Notes: generated from the sequence alone by a model not told the origin. A DNA stretch of 64,000 bases from Shinisaurus crocodilurus (GCA_021292165.1 CM037876.1:311624492-311688491), one strand, 5' to 3'; shown: positions 9,509 through 21,190, numbered from the stretch's first letter. A program made the numbers and translations.

Positions 9509-12060
9509 CAGGGATATTGAAGAGTCCTTGGTCTCGAGTCATGAGTCGAGTCACGAGTCTTTGGACCCGAGTCTTGAGTCCAAGTCCGAGTCCTTGGTCC
9601 AAATGGTGATTCATGAGTCCCGAGTCCCGAGTCCCGAGTCCCTCCCAAAGCTGACTCCACAAGTCCCTATTAAAATCAGTGGGGTTTTTTCCCCAACAAA
9701 ATAAGGCTACTTCAGATGTGTGGCTTAAATAAATTCTAGGCACAAGTGTGCCTTTTTATTTCAAAACTCTGCAACTGATTTTTGGCAAGAACAGACCAGG
9801 CAGACAAACCCAAAATAACCAGGCAGGCAGAGGAGGCAGGGAACCCCAAACAGGCGGGCAGGCAGAGGCCTTTGTCTTGGACAATTCAACTGTTGAATTG
9901 AAGAAGAGACCAGGCAGGCAGAGGAGGCAGGGAACCCCAAAGCAGGCAGGCAGAGGCAGCCAAACCCAAAATGTCTGAAAGGTTGCATTTTAGGGAAATG
10001 ATTTTAAAAAAATAAACTTGCTGCTGTACTTCCTAAAACTTACCCATGTTGCATTTGAGGAACATGATTTTTTCTAAATGTTTGGCCCCATTCTGGAACG
10101 GTGAGGTCTCATCACAATTCCACCCTCACTGAACACCCGCTCCACTGGTGATGAACTTGCTGGAACCAGAAACACACTCAGAGCAGCCGCACAGACAGAG
10201 TAATCTCAGGTCCTTCCTCTGCCTCTCCCAAAACTTCAAGACATCCACAGGGCTACCCTCACTGCATCGCACAAAGACCAGGGCACTATAGGACCGCATT
10301 TCTGCGCCAAAGTCCAGTAGTGCAGAGTCAGAGACCGAGCTTGTGTTGGCGGTGATGGGCCTGCAACATGCAAAGAGAGGGGTTGAAGCAAAGGCCTTTG
10401 TCTGTGGAGTGCCTTGGACTGCCTCAGTGCCGGAAGCCCGAGTGGGTGATGATGACAAGAAGAGCCCTGCTTGGTTTTTTTTCAGTGTGCTGCAGTACGG
10501 CTGGAGTTCAGCTAGGACCTTTCCTTTCACTGCAGCGGTTGCCTCTTCATTATCGCTGATCTTCTGCAGCCACCAAAAATGGAAGTTTGGCTCCAGGACT
10601 GCAGCAAAGTAGTAAACGTAGTCTTCTTGGAAAGCCAATGGTTTCCCACCTTGGGTCCTCTGTGGCATTGGCTGCAGCAAACCAGCGATCACCAAAATGC
10701 CCTCAAATCTGGTCTCCACTCCAGGCTCTTCTTCAAAGCTGCAGCCATGATGAATACATGTGAAGGGTGAAGATGCAGGACCAATCACAGACAAGAAGCC
10801 AGGCCCTGTAGTTTTCTTTGCCCAGAAAACGGGTACGGGGCAGAAGAAAAACACTGTGGATTTGCAGGGATGTAGTTTCCAAGGAGCTTTTGCATTATTA
10901 TGTATGCTAACTTGCGGGAAACTTTGGAGTCTCGCGCGTGTGTAAAATAAAGGGCGGGGGGCAGTCTGTAATTCTAGCAAAGGTGTGCAAGCTTATCTCT
11001 ACCCGATAAAGAGTAAAACTCTGTGGGAAAGGGAAGGTGTGTGTACGATGCTCTTACACGCAGGGTTGCACGGTGACTTTCCGCATGGAAATTCTGCTCA
11101 CACATACCATGGAAACACACACACACACAGACACACACAGAGACACTCTCCTGTGATGCTGACGACGCACGATGTTGACCCAAGTCCGCAACCCTCCTGT
11201 TTCCCCTGTGCAAGATTCACACAGTGTGTACTTCCCCTCACCCTTCCCACATAAGCCAGCCCCCCCCCCCCCGCTTCCTCTGTAACCCTACACCGCATCC
11301 AATATACACCTCTCTCTCTCTCTCTCTCTCTCTCTTCATATGACAGGGCTTCTTAACAACATCAACAAGATCCCTTCTACTCCACAACACAACAGCCCCA
11401 GAACCTCTACAAAACGCATAATCGTGTGGTCTTAGGTGCTCTTAATCGTAACAACAACAACAACAACAACAAATATGCAGAGGATCATGCTGTAAAGCGT
11501 ACATAGGATTGCAAGATGGGGCAGCCAGATCTTTTGCATACCTCCTTGGAAGTAACAGAGCAATCCGGTGCATGCCTTTTTGGAAGCGAGAGGCAGCCTG
11601 TTAAATCTCCCTGTGTTCCAATCGGGCTCCAACTTCACTCCTAAGTGAATATGCATAAGATTGCAAACTGGGCAAACCAATCTTTGGCCTTTTTTTTTTT
11701 TTTCATCCCCTTTCCTTTCCTTTCCGCTGTCTTGTTTTGTTTGTTTGCTTGCTCAGAAGTAAGTCCCGCAGGAAAAGCGGGGCTGCAACTTTTCTTCCCC
11801 AGTAAACAAAACGTGGGTCGTTGACACGCGTTTTGCAGCCTCGCCACGTGTGGCTGGGTTGTTGTTGCGTGTTGTTGTTCTTTTAACCTCACCTGTCTCT
11901 AGCACAGCCCAGGGATGTTGAAGAGTCCTTGGTCTCGAGTCCCAAGTCGAGTCTCGAGTCCCATTAAAAATATTGGGACTCGAGTGGGACTCGAGTCGGA
12001 GGGGGGACTCAGTCCAACTCACGAGTCGAGTCCTGGAGTCCGTCCGAGTCCCCATCCCTG
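9509..12060. mobile_element. hAT transposon family 1, long copy (2,552 bp), TSD TCATATCC
   Basis: The element starts CAGGGATATTGAAGAG and ends CCCCATCCCTG. It is flanked by a perfect 8-bp duplication TCATATCC (9501-9508 and 12061-12068), the hAT signature. Both ends carry dense GAGTC/GACTC words, likely subterminal transposase-binding repeats. The inside holds a GGCAGGCAGAG-type repeat region (9785-9970), a decayed transposase on the minus strand and, at the right end, a complete 150-bp palindromic unit (11911-12060) with its own CAGGGATG start. It is inserted in an older CR1 fragment. Confidence 0.9.
10126..10740 (-). pseudogene. Decayed hAT transposase, C-terminal part
   Basis: An open minus-strand frame runs through this block. 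It includes DYVYYFAAVLEPNFHFWWLQ, which resembles the 'ATLLDPRFKLRWL' block of hAT transposases, and VLKFWERQRKDLRLL near its end, resembling the C-terminal hAT dimerisation motif. The expected serine-rich 'PASSAPSER' motif has decayed (CVSGSSKF). It lies inside a hAT element with intact ends. The frame extends up to 10980 but the upstream part is not recognisable. It is not a host gene. Confidence 0.72.
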
Positions 12061-12118
12061 TCATATCCACCCCCTGACTTGTCCGTTTTCTAAACTAAAA
12101 AGCCCCAAAGGTTGCAGC

Positions 12119-12287
12119 CAGGGCCCGTGCAAGGCAGTTTGGTGCCCTAGGCAAGATCAGATATTTAGCGCCCCCCCCTTCCCACTTGAGCCCTCCCTCC
12201 CTCCCTCCAGCCCTATGCTCCTGGCACCCCCTTTAGCCCGGCGCCCTAGGCAGCCGCCTAGTTGGCCTAAGGGTAGCACCGGCCCTG
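12119..12287 (+). mobile_element. hAT family 2 MITE (169 bp), TSD GTTGCAGC
   Basis: The ends are CAGGGCCCGTGC and GCACCGGCCCTG. The perfect 8-bp duplication GTTGCAGC lies at 12111-12118 and 12288-12295. It contains the family words GGTGCCCTAGGCAAG and CCTAGGCAGCCGCCTAG. It is inserted in the same CR1 fragment that hosts the larger hAT at 9509-12060. Confidence 0.92.
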
Positions 12288-13016
12288 GTTGCAGCCTTCC
12301 TTTTGCTCCAGCCGGCCCCTCGATCCTTTTGGCTGCCCCTTTCTGCCCCTTTTCTAGCTCTGCGTTTTCCTTCTGGAAATGCAGCAACCAGAACCTATTC
12401 CAAGGGCCGAAGGTCACATTAATATAGATAAGTGTGAGGTGCCATCTGTGGGGCTGCCCCGTTCAGGAGCCTGGGCGTTTCGGCTACTATTGAACAGAAA
12501 GTAGTACTGTCGTGAATCCGCCCAGCGTCAAGCTAAGCCGTCATCGTTATCAGTCCGAGGGTCGAAGCCAAAATATATATGTTCGAAAAGCAGCAAACAG
12601 AAACCAGTTCAGGAGCAGGCAAAAGCGTTGTCAGGGTCGTTCTGAGGTTCAAAGGCACAAGTCTGAGTTTGGGGGTGTCAAGGCGTCTGGCTGAAGATGT
12701 ATAATAAGCAAACAATTGCTTCCAGCATCTGAGTGTGCTTGGGACCTGCCTTTTGAGCAGGTGCTGATTGGTAAGGCCTCTGGGAATACAACTCCCATCA
12801 TCCCCAGCTGGCATGAGTAAAGGCTGCGCTAGCTGGTGATGAGGGGGTTGGAGCCCAACACATCTGGAGGGCCGAGCAGCCGGCGGGGAAGTCTGAAAGT
12901 GGCGGGAAGCGGTGGATTCAAGGTCGGTGGCACGCATTGGGGATCCTAAGGTTGCGCGAGTTCGAATCCTGGCCAGGAAGGAAAGCATGCTTGAGGTAAG
13001 CAGCTCACTCCTCAAC

Positions 13017-13596
13017 ATGTTGGTAACTCCAATGATATACGAAACCTAGTTCTTTGGCCTCACCCCTCAAGTGTTCGTGTTGCAGATGTATATTGCCTTT
13101 CAAGACCATCTTTCCCACATAATGCTGGTAGCAGAAGAGGAAATACTGAATAAACCAAAGAGCATCCATCCTAATATCACACCTTCCTTCCCTAATCCAG
13201 AGGGGTACGGAGCAATTCTTCTCTTTCATGAAGGAGCGTTTCGACAACTGGTTTGGCAAAATGGGAGAAAAACTTCTGAGCTCGGCGTTGAGCATCCCCA
13301 GGAAAGTTTTGCTTCTGGAAGACAAAAGTCCAAGAGGAATTCTGCTACACTGCAGAACAGTTTCAGGAACTGCAGAACGAGATCAGACAGCTGGAACCAT
13401 GACTGAAGGCTGAAACGCACACAGAGCAGGCTCTTCAAGCAGAAGTGGAAGAGCAAAAGGTGGTCCAGGCACATCCCGAAGGGATCCTCCAGTGGTTTGA
13501 CGGCCTTGACAATGTAGGGAGGGAAGAGGGCACCGGCAACCCTAGAGAAAGCTTTGCCATCTTGACGAAAACAGCCGTCAAACTGCAGGACGTAAT
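13017..13596 (+). pseudogene. MIS12: MIS12 kinetochore gene pseudogene
   Basis: Piecewise translation follows the MIS12 protein along nearly its whole length. It begins MLVTPMIYET and then FFGLTPQ, with a premature TAG at 13047-13049. It continues with [66 protein letters not shown] and FDGLDNVGREEGT, ending near KLQDV. Frameshifts fall near 13205-13215 and 13335-13345, with a second stop (TGA) at 13400-13402. MIS12 is a subunit of the MIND/Mis12 kinetochore complex, about 205 residues long and coded in a single exon in the mammals I know. Lack of introns therefore does not prove retroposition, but no second MIND gene or conserved context is visible, so a retrocopy is the likely origin. It is clearly dead. 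Confidence 0.88.
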
Positions 13597-14061
13597 TCCA
13601 TATCTTCCCCTTCGAAGTACTTTTTGTTGTTGTTGTTCTTAATAGCTTGGAAAGTGTCTCTGTGTGTGGTCTGTTGATATGTGAATGGTTTTTATTTTAT
13701 GTACAATATTGTATTTTTAAAGATTTTTAATCTTTGTAAGCTGCCGAACTACCGGCCGTTGGGCGGTATGGAAATGTAATCAGTGAACTGAAATGGAGGG
13801 CATCTCGTTGCGGAAGGCTGATCCATCTACTGCGTTTCTCGTTCTCAAGACTTTTCATGCACCGTATCTTATCTCAGTATTCCTTACATCACATCATGCC
13901 TGTAAGGCAGGTCAGTAAGATTAGACTGAAGCGTGGGGCGGTGGGGTGGGGCAGTGGGGGGTGGGCTACAGCTGAGAAACTGCAGCTACTTGGTGAGTTC
14001 ATGCCTAAAATGAGAGTCAAAGTGAGGATTTCTGGCTTATCATAGGATAGGTATATTTGAT

Positions 14062-14223
14062 CATAGGATAGAGTTGGAAGGGGCCTACAAGGCCATCGAG
14101 TCCAACCCCCTGCTCAATGCAGGAAACTAGAGGAGGGGTCTCCCATCCAAGTCATAACCAGGCCTGACCCTGCTTAGCTTTCCACGCTCAGACACGCTGA
14201 GCCAGCGTGAGCCATAGGCCTGT
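14062..14223 (-). mobile_element. 5S-CR1 SINE, copy 2
   Basis: It has the same head and tail as copy 1, ending ATCCTATGATC on the element strand. It retains the A box, intermediate element and C box of the 5S promoter with a few changes. Confidence 0.88.
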
Positions 14224-14224
14224 A

Positions 14225-15053
14225 CGATGTTTTTAACCACTTTATGGCCCAAGTTCCCCGTTGTAATCCAACAGTGTGATTTAATATTCTCCTTTCCATC
14301 TCCTTTTACACGGTTCTAAGGAACCTGAACGCTACTTAAGGAACGAGAGACATTGGTGTAGGAGATGCTTGGAAGGATTTTGTAGGCATGGAAAAGCCCA
14401 CCTCAAAGATGACACGAGTTTTACAAGTTCCTGATTCTTCTCCGGCTCGGATTAAAATCCAAGCCTGGGAAGAATTCCCCGCTTCCATGTTCGCTGCCAG
14501 CCTCCCTTTACTTACCCGGCCAGTGGCAGTGGAGGCAGAAGAGGGGCATGTGGGGAGCAGAGGCCTGTGCCTTTCCCTGCTCCTTCACCCTGGTGCCCGT
14601 GGGATTTGTTCTGTTGCCTTCCCAAGTAGCCCGTGGGAAGGCTACAAAGAATCCATCCATCGTGCCTTTCCTCCTGGCACACCGCTAGGCAGGGCAGCAG
14701 GACAATGAAGAGGCAGGGGGCAGGAAGGGGCGGTGGATCGGCTCAGAAAATAACCTGGCCCCTAAGGATGCACGCACGGACTGTGTTCTGTCTGTTCCGT
14801 CTGCGTCTTGCGGACTGTCGGGCGCCTTCCATTCTTCGTCTGCTCATTGATGGAATCGGATTCTCTTCAATTACCTGAACTTGTGTCCATTCGCAATCGC
14901 ACAAATTTGCCCTTCTGAAAACGCACAAATCCCCCGCCCCCCAAGTGCGCATCTTCATGCTTTAGCCTATGGGGGCGGAATGAGCATTTTCTTGGGGGGG
15001 GGGTGTTTCTTCATATTTTCCTATGTATGACTAGATTTGTGTAAAATTCTAGA

Positions 15054-15090
<37 letters not shown>

Positions 15091-17160
15091 GGTTCGTAAG
15101 TCTGCGGAATCCGTGCGACTCGGGAAAAGCTGGTCCACTGTGGAATCCGTGGGTCGGATTCATAGAAATCTGAACTCATTTGAGTCCACTGTGGATTTCT
15201 CTGGCATCCCTCCCTCCCTCTCTCATGCACCGCATGCGCTCCTCTACTGCCGAGCTGCAGCTCCTCTCCGTCACCAGGGGAGGTGAGCGAGGGAGACCAT
15301 GCCCACCTCTATCAGAACCTGAATTGTCTCCTATTTCAGGACACATCACTTCAACAGCCAAATTACCCACACTCCCAGTAGACCCATGTCTTTAAAAGAG
15401 CCTCCCCCAACTGGCGCCCTTCAGAGGTTTTGCATGACAACTCCCAGAATTCCTGACCATTAGCCATGTTGGTTAGGGTTGATGTCGAAGTCCAAAACAT
15501 CTGGAAGGTGCCAGGTTGGGGAATGCTGCTTTAAACCCATGTAAAGTAGTGGTGTGAGTTGAAATTTCAGGTGCAAAGGAGTTGTTCAGACAGAGGGTAC
15601 TAAACCCTCTCCCCCACCTGACCTATAATCTGCCTCCTGAGGTCATCTTTTCCCTACTACAGGATGAGAGAAAACAAACCAGAAGAAAAGGATATAGGGT
15701 GAAAGCATGACCAGGACTCAGCTTTCCCCACTCCCACCCACCGACACACCCCTTCTATGCTCAAAAAGTGCTCTGCACTCTGCTCATTTAATCGGAAGGT
15801 CCCAATTTCTTAAGAGTTACACAGACTTTCCAAGCCTGCCGGGCAGATCACGCAGCAAGCAGCCTTTCTTTATGTGACAGCAGTGTCTGGAGATGCTTCT
15901 TCCCACATCCTTTACTCCTCAAGCACACGGGAACGGGAAGCGCATGCGAGCGACGCAAGACGCATCGACCGGCTGCTTTTCACCAAAGACGGAGGAAATC
16001 CCAACGTCTAAACATGGAACATTAAACGATAACATCTGGAGAGCAGGCAGGCCGTCCGTTGTCGAAGATCCACATCAAAGGGCCTTGGATAACGTGCAAA
16101 TACGTCCCGGAGGGGACCATGGCCTTACGATCCCATGTGCCAGGAGACTCGTGCTTTAAACGGAAGATAATGCAGCCTCCATCTGTCGGTGAGGCTGACA
16201 AGGAGGCCTTGGGAGAGGATTAACACAGAATTAACACGCTGAGTCAAATGCAAAGTGAAGGATTTGTCCCAGCTAGTGTGTGAGGCCCATGATGTATCCG
16301 TTTGGGAAGTTACAATCCAAGTGGGGCCATGTATCAAGTTCTGGGAGTATTAAAACACAGAAAAATCAACGCAGGATGCTGTTCCAGTGTAAGATAGAAT
16401 TGATGGATTTCTTCTTCTCCTCTCTGGCTTCTTCCACAGCGCCATTGCTTCTCTGCTGTAAACTCCACATGGTATTGCAGTCGACTTTCCACACTTACTG
16501 GAGATATAGCACTTTCCCTATCTGTTTGTCACGCTATGTTCCGTCTCCACCAGTGGGCGTGACGGTGATAGCTCAGCTGCTGTGGGTGGTGAAAGGGAAG
16601 GTCTGCATCTACTATTATACTTTTGCGGCTGGGGCCATTTAATCATCCCCCAGTTTTTGTTTTTGTTCAAATTTGATCTTTTCATTAGCAGTAAACCGTT
16701 TGTTTTTTTTCCTTTCCCACTTTTTTTTTTTAAAAAGGAAATATTTCCTCCCTCCCCCCTTTTAAAATATATATGTTTGTAAAAAATACCATGTACATGA
16801 AGGAGTTTTATAGCATTATGACACTATAATAATGCTTTTTTAAAAATGACCAAAAACCTCCTTTTCCATCACTGTCATTAAGCACATTGCTAAAATAGAT
16901 GACTGGGAAAAGGTGCCCCCCCCCCCCAATCAGGCTATTTTGTGCTTGGCTGGAGAGTGTTTCCCGCTGCTGACATAACACACACCCCCAACACACACAT
17001 TTCTTATTTATTTAATTTATTTAAGAAATGTGTACTACATTTTGGGGGCCAAAATAAATCCATAAAGAGGCTGACAAGAGTAAAACACAATAAGATCAAC
17101 AGATGCCCAATTAAACAAGTTCAAAGCAAAAGGTGTCCTAGATGCCTTTCCAGTTCCCTT
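14225..17160. other. No gene recognised
   Basis: This is mostly single-copy-looking DNA with an (AAT)n run at 15054-15090, a CATCTGGAAGGTGCCAGG MITE half at 15410-15530 and AT-rich sequence at 16650-16850. No coding signal was found. Confidence 0.55.
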
Positions 17161-17168
17161 CCAACTCT

Positions 17169-17488
17169 GGCTTCAGACAACATGATAACCCACACTCAAG
17201 GGCTGAGTGTCGGTTGAGTGTGGGTTACCATTGAGTCATGGATTGTCACTGAAACATGGGTAACCATGTTGTCTGAACCTAGCTGCACTAACAAGCCATG
17301 GCTTGTTAACCACGAACAACCCATGAAGAGAACCCATGGTTTGTTGTTGGGTTGTGAACTGTGGGTTGTTTGTGGTTAACAGACCATGGTTTGTTAGCAC
17401 GGTTGGGTTCAGACAACGCGATAACCCATGTTTCAACAACAACCCACACTCAACCCTTATAATGTGGGTTATTGTGTTCTCTGAACCC
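17169..17488. mobile_element. Tripartite palindromic MITE cluster
   Basis: GGTTCAGACAACATG-type ends appear four times: 17169, inverted at 17267-17282, direct again at 17404, and inverted at 17473-17488. The middle part (17288-17395) is its own palindrome around CCATGGCTTGTTAACCAC. The words AACCCACACTCAA and GGGTTGT repeat throughout. Confidence 0.78.
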
Positions 17489-18399
17489 AAATGATTTTAT
17501 GAAACAAAGACCATGCAAGAGTCAACAGAAGCAGCAGCAGTTAAACGCAAATTCACTGAAATGCAAAACAGTGCCTGAAATAAAATGGTTTTCTCATCTC
17601 ATGATGCCTAGAAACTTATAGAGAAGTTGTTGGGGAGCAATCTCCACAACTTCAGCAACAACACCACAGAGGTCATGTCTCACGTACCGCCCTGCGCACT
17701 TCTGTCAGATGGGAACAGATAACCCAAGGGTACAGGCAGGTTCATATGGGAACCCATGGACCACCAGGGCCTGCTGACTAGGTATGATGATGGGATTTGT
17801 AGTCCAACACATTTGGAGGGCACCAGGTTGTGGAAGGCTGGTGTGGTGCATGGGATAGCAAATGTAGATATCAAATTGTATTTGATATATAGACTATCAT
17901 AGTTTAGTTCACCTAGGAAAAATTAAATGCCAGTGGTGATCACATATGACTGATTTTAAAATATAGGCAATGAAATACTAACAACTCAAATATGAGGTAT
18001 AATGACTTTATTTATTTATGTGTTTACTTATTTATAACTAAATACATAAATAAATAATAACTGACTTTATGTAACTATTTCATTTCAGGGCACCCAAGAA
18101 AGAAGAAGAGAAAAGAGGATGGCAGAAAGAGACAGAGAGATAGGGAGAGAGAGAAGATGTGGCTCTGTGTATTTTTGGCTCTGACTCCTCCCATCACTGG
18201 CACTGGCTCCGCCCACCATTGGGCATGGGTTTTTCCCATGGGTCAACAGCCCTTCATAGAAAAAAGTTCCCCGCCCATGTTTTAGTTCAGCAAGGCTCCA
18301 CTGGACAGCACAAGTATTCTGTTTCGAATCTCTACTGAAGAAAGATTCATATAGTCCAGTATTTGATAGTTGTTGGTCTCCGTCTAATATCTTGTCTGT

Positions 18400-19384
18400 A
18401 TCCTAAATGCTTTTGCAGAAGCATACGAAAAACTTGGTCTCTCACTTAACATCAAAAAAACCAAAGTGCTTCATCAGCAAGTGCAAGCCAATCCTTTGGT
18501 GATGCCATCTATCCAGCTTGGCGGGACAATACTGGAAAATGTCGATCATTTTCTCTATCTTGGCAGCTATCTTTCTGTTACAGCTAACATCGACAGTGAA
18601 ATCCAGCATCGTCTGAGCTCCGCAAGTGCCGCATTTTCTCGAATGAAACATAGAGTGTTCGAGGATCGGGATATTTGTAAGAAGACCAAAACACTGGTTT
18701 ATGAAGCCATTGTATTACCAACTTTATTGTATGCCTGCGAAACATGGACTATCTATAAACGTCACTTCCACCTCCTTGAAAGGTTTCATCAACATTGCCT
18801 CCGGAAAATCCTGCAAATTACTTGGGAAGATAGGCGAACAAATGTCAGTGTTCTGGAAGAAGCAAAGACTACTAGCATTGAAAAAATGATCCTTCAACGC
18901 CAACTTCAGTGGACCGGTCATGTTGTTCGAATGCCTGACTGCCGTCTCCCAAAGCAGTTACTTTACTCCCAACTCAAGGATGGAAAGCGGAATATCAGTG
19001 GTCAATATAAGAGGTTTAAAGATGTTCATAAGGCTAATCTAAAAAAATGCAATATAGACATCGAAAACTGGGAAGCTCTGGCCCATGAACGATCTAAATG
19101 GAGGTTGGCCTTTCACAAAGGTTCCCTGGACTTTGAAGAAGCCCGAGTGCAAGGTGAAAGGGAGAAACGTGCTAAGCGAAAAGCACGTCAAATGAATCCT
19201 TTACAGGACCATCTTCTATCTGGTAACCTGTGTCCTCACTGTGGGAAGCTGTGTGGATCTAGAATTGGCCTCCACAGTCACTTACGGACCCATCGCTAGA
19301 GTCTACACAATCTTCTTTAGAATTTCCTCCTTTTATCCCGGAAGACAATCTTACTCGGTCACGAGTGATCGCCTGATGATGATG
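18400..19384 (+). mobile_element. LINE, 5'-truncated, open C-terminal frame, copy 1
   Basis: A perfect 14-bp duplication AATATCTTGTCTGT (18386-18399, 19385-19398) brackets it, proving retrotransposition of a truncated copy. The frame from 18466 to 19299 is open. It includes the late reverse-transcriptase region (YEAIVLPTLLYACETWT, WEDRRTNVSVLEEA, RQLQWTGHVVRM, WEALAHERSKWR) and a final C2H2-like finger CPHCGKLCGSRIGLHSHLRT. The 3' end is a short (ATG)n. The clade is uncertain, and it is neither CR1 nor L2. It lacks the catalytic YADD, so it is inactive by truncation. Confidence 0.88.
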
Positions 19385-20019
19385 AATATCTTGTCTGTCT
19401 TAGGGCATGACGCCAGCATTCTTAATCTGAGCCAGGGCACACCCCTGAAACCCCTTTGAATGCCAAGGCTTTGCCATCACATCAGGAGGAATGAAGAGAG
19501 CTCATTGGAGCAGCTGTCGATTGCTCCACAAGGTAACTGCAGCAGAGCTCTCCAAAAAATATTGCGGGTTTCAGAAAGGATGGCTTCCAAGCTGTCTGAA
19601 TTCTGGCACCCCCTGTTTTGGTGTTTTTATAAAAAAATTATACAAATGTTTCCTAAATTTGCATCTAAATTAGAATAAGCAAATGTTATGCAACTTGGTG
19701 TCCCCTTTTGTCCTCTTCTCTGGTGATACATTTCTTCTTTTTTGGCTGTTCGTAAAGTGGCCATTCCAATTGAACCTGGGGATACAGGGCTTTTTTAAAT
19801 GGAAAATTGGGAACTGAATGATGATCCACTACAACAGACCTGTGCATTTACCTTACATGCGTGTGTGTGCGCGTGTCCATACATGCTTCGGTGCTTAGGA
19901 TCACATTCCATGACATTTAGAAGCCTATATAAATTGGGGGAAGATCTTTAGAACCGGGAATTTGCCAGCACTCATGCAGAAGAGTGTTATATTCAAGCTT
20001 CTCCAATACAATGTTATTT

Positions 20020-21190
20020 GGAGTGAGGAATAATAATACAAGCTTAGCATAAGGTGTGGGTGAGAACAGATGCACGACAAACACCACACAGCAGTGCTGT
20101 GGTCCTTCAGTATGCTGATGATAATGTGGTCTCCGCACATTCAGAGGATGATCTCCAAACTATCCTAAATGCTTTTGCAGAAGCATACGGAAAACTTGGT
20201 CTCTCACTTAATATCAAAAAAACCAAAGTGCTTCACATCAGCAAGTGCAAGCTAACCCTTTGGTGATGCCATCTATCCAGCTTGGCGGGACAATACTGGA
20301 AAATGTCGATCATTTTCTCTATCTTGGCAGCTATCTTTCTGTTACAGCTAACATCGACAGTGAAATCCAGCATCGCCTGAGCTCCGCAAGTGCCGCGTTC
20401 TCTCGAATGAAACACAGAGTGTTCGAGGATCGGGATATTTGTAAGAAGACCAAAACACCGGTTTATGAAGCCATTGTATTACCAACTTTATTGTATGCCT
20501 GCGAAACATGGACTATCTATAAACGTCACTTCCACCTCCTTGAAAGATTTCATCAACGTTGCCTCCGGAAAATCCTGCGAATTACTTGGGAAGATAGGCG
20601 AACAAATGTCAGTGTACTGGAAGAAGCAAAGACTACTAGCGTTGAAAAAATGATCCTTCAACGCCAACTTCAGTGGACCGGTCATGTTGTTCGAATGCCT
20701 GACTGCCATCTCCCAAAGCAGTTACTTTATTCCCAACTCAAGGATGGAAAGCGGAATATCGGTGGTCAATATAAGAGGTTTAAAGATGTTCTTAAGGCTA
20801 ATCTAAAAAAATGCAATATAAACATCAAAAACTGGGAAGCTCTGGCCCATGAACGATCTAAATGGAGGTTGGCCTTTCACAAAGGTTCTATGGACTTTGA
20901 AGAAGCCCGAGTGCAAGGTGAAAGGGAGAAACGTGCTAAGCGAAAAGCACGTCAAATGAATCCTTTACAAGACCATCTTCCATCTGGTAACCTGTGTCCT
21001 CACTGTGGGAAGCTGTGTGGATCTAGAATTGGCCTCCACGGTCACTTACGGACCCATCGCTAGAGTCTACACAATTTTCTTTAGAATTTTCCTCCTTTTA
21101 AAATCTCCTTTTTGTAAATTTTCTTTTCTTTTTTTTTTATCCTGGAAGACAATCTTACTCGGTCACGAGTGATCGCCTGACTGACTGACT
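20020..21190 (+). mobile_element. LINE, 5'-truncated, copy 2 with YADD motif
   Basis: It is highly similar to the copy at 18400-19384 but reaches further upstream, including LQYADDNVVSAHSEDDLQ, the reverse-transcriptase catalytic YADD. A frameshift near 20235-20265 separates this from the downstream open frame (20245-21063), which ends CPHCGKLCGSRIGLHGHLRT. Relative to copy 1 it has about 50 extra bp in the 3' UTR (TTTTCTTTT-rich, 21100-21140), and it ends in (GACT)n instead of (ATG)n. The left border is approximate. Confidence 0.86.

Larger units (their letters stand above)
9050..12420 (-). mobile_element. CR1-type LINE fragment split by two hAT elements
   Basis: Minus-strand coding pieces lie at 9050-9508 (GGRFRTGQRKYFFTQHIVKM, WNWLPQDLVMAT, GLDKFLEEEK), 12069-12118 and 12296-12420 (RFWLLHFQKENAELEKGQ). 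Removing the hATs at 9509-12060 and 12119-12287, each with one target duplication, restores their order. It is heavily decayed. Confidence 0.82.

Noticed and set aside
9509..9680. CRISPR-like array of GAGTC repeats
   Set aside because: The repeats are 5 bp, irregular and in both orientations, with no spacers. They belong to hAT ends in a vertebrate genome.
10126..10980. A 284-codon minus-strand frame as a host gene
   Set aside because: It lies inside a hAT element with intact ends and its recognisable parts resemble hAT transposase blocks.
18386..21190. A tandem segmental duplication of the LINE region
   Set aside because: The first copy has its own 14-bp TSD and the copies have different tails and truncation points.
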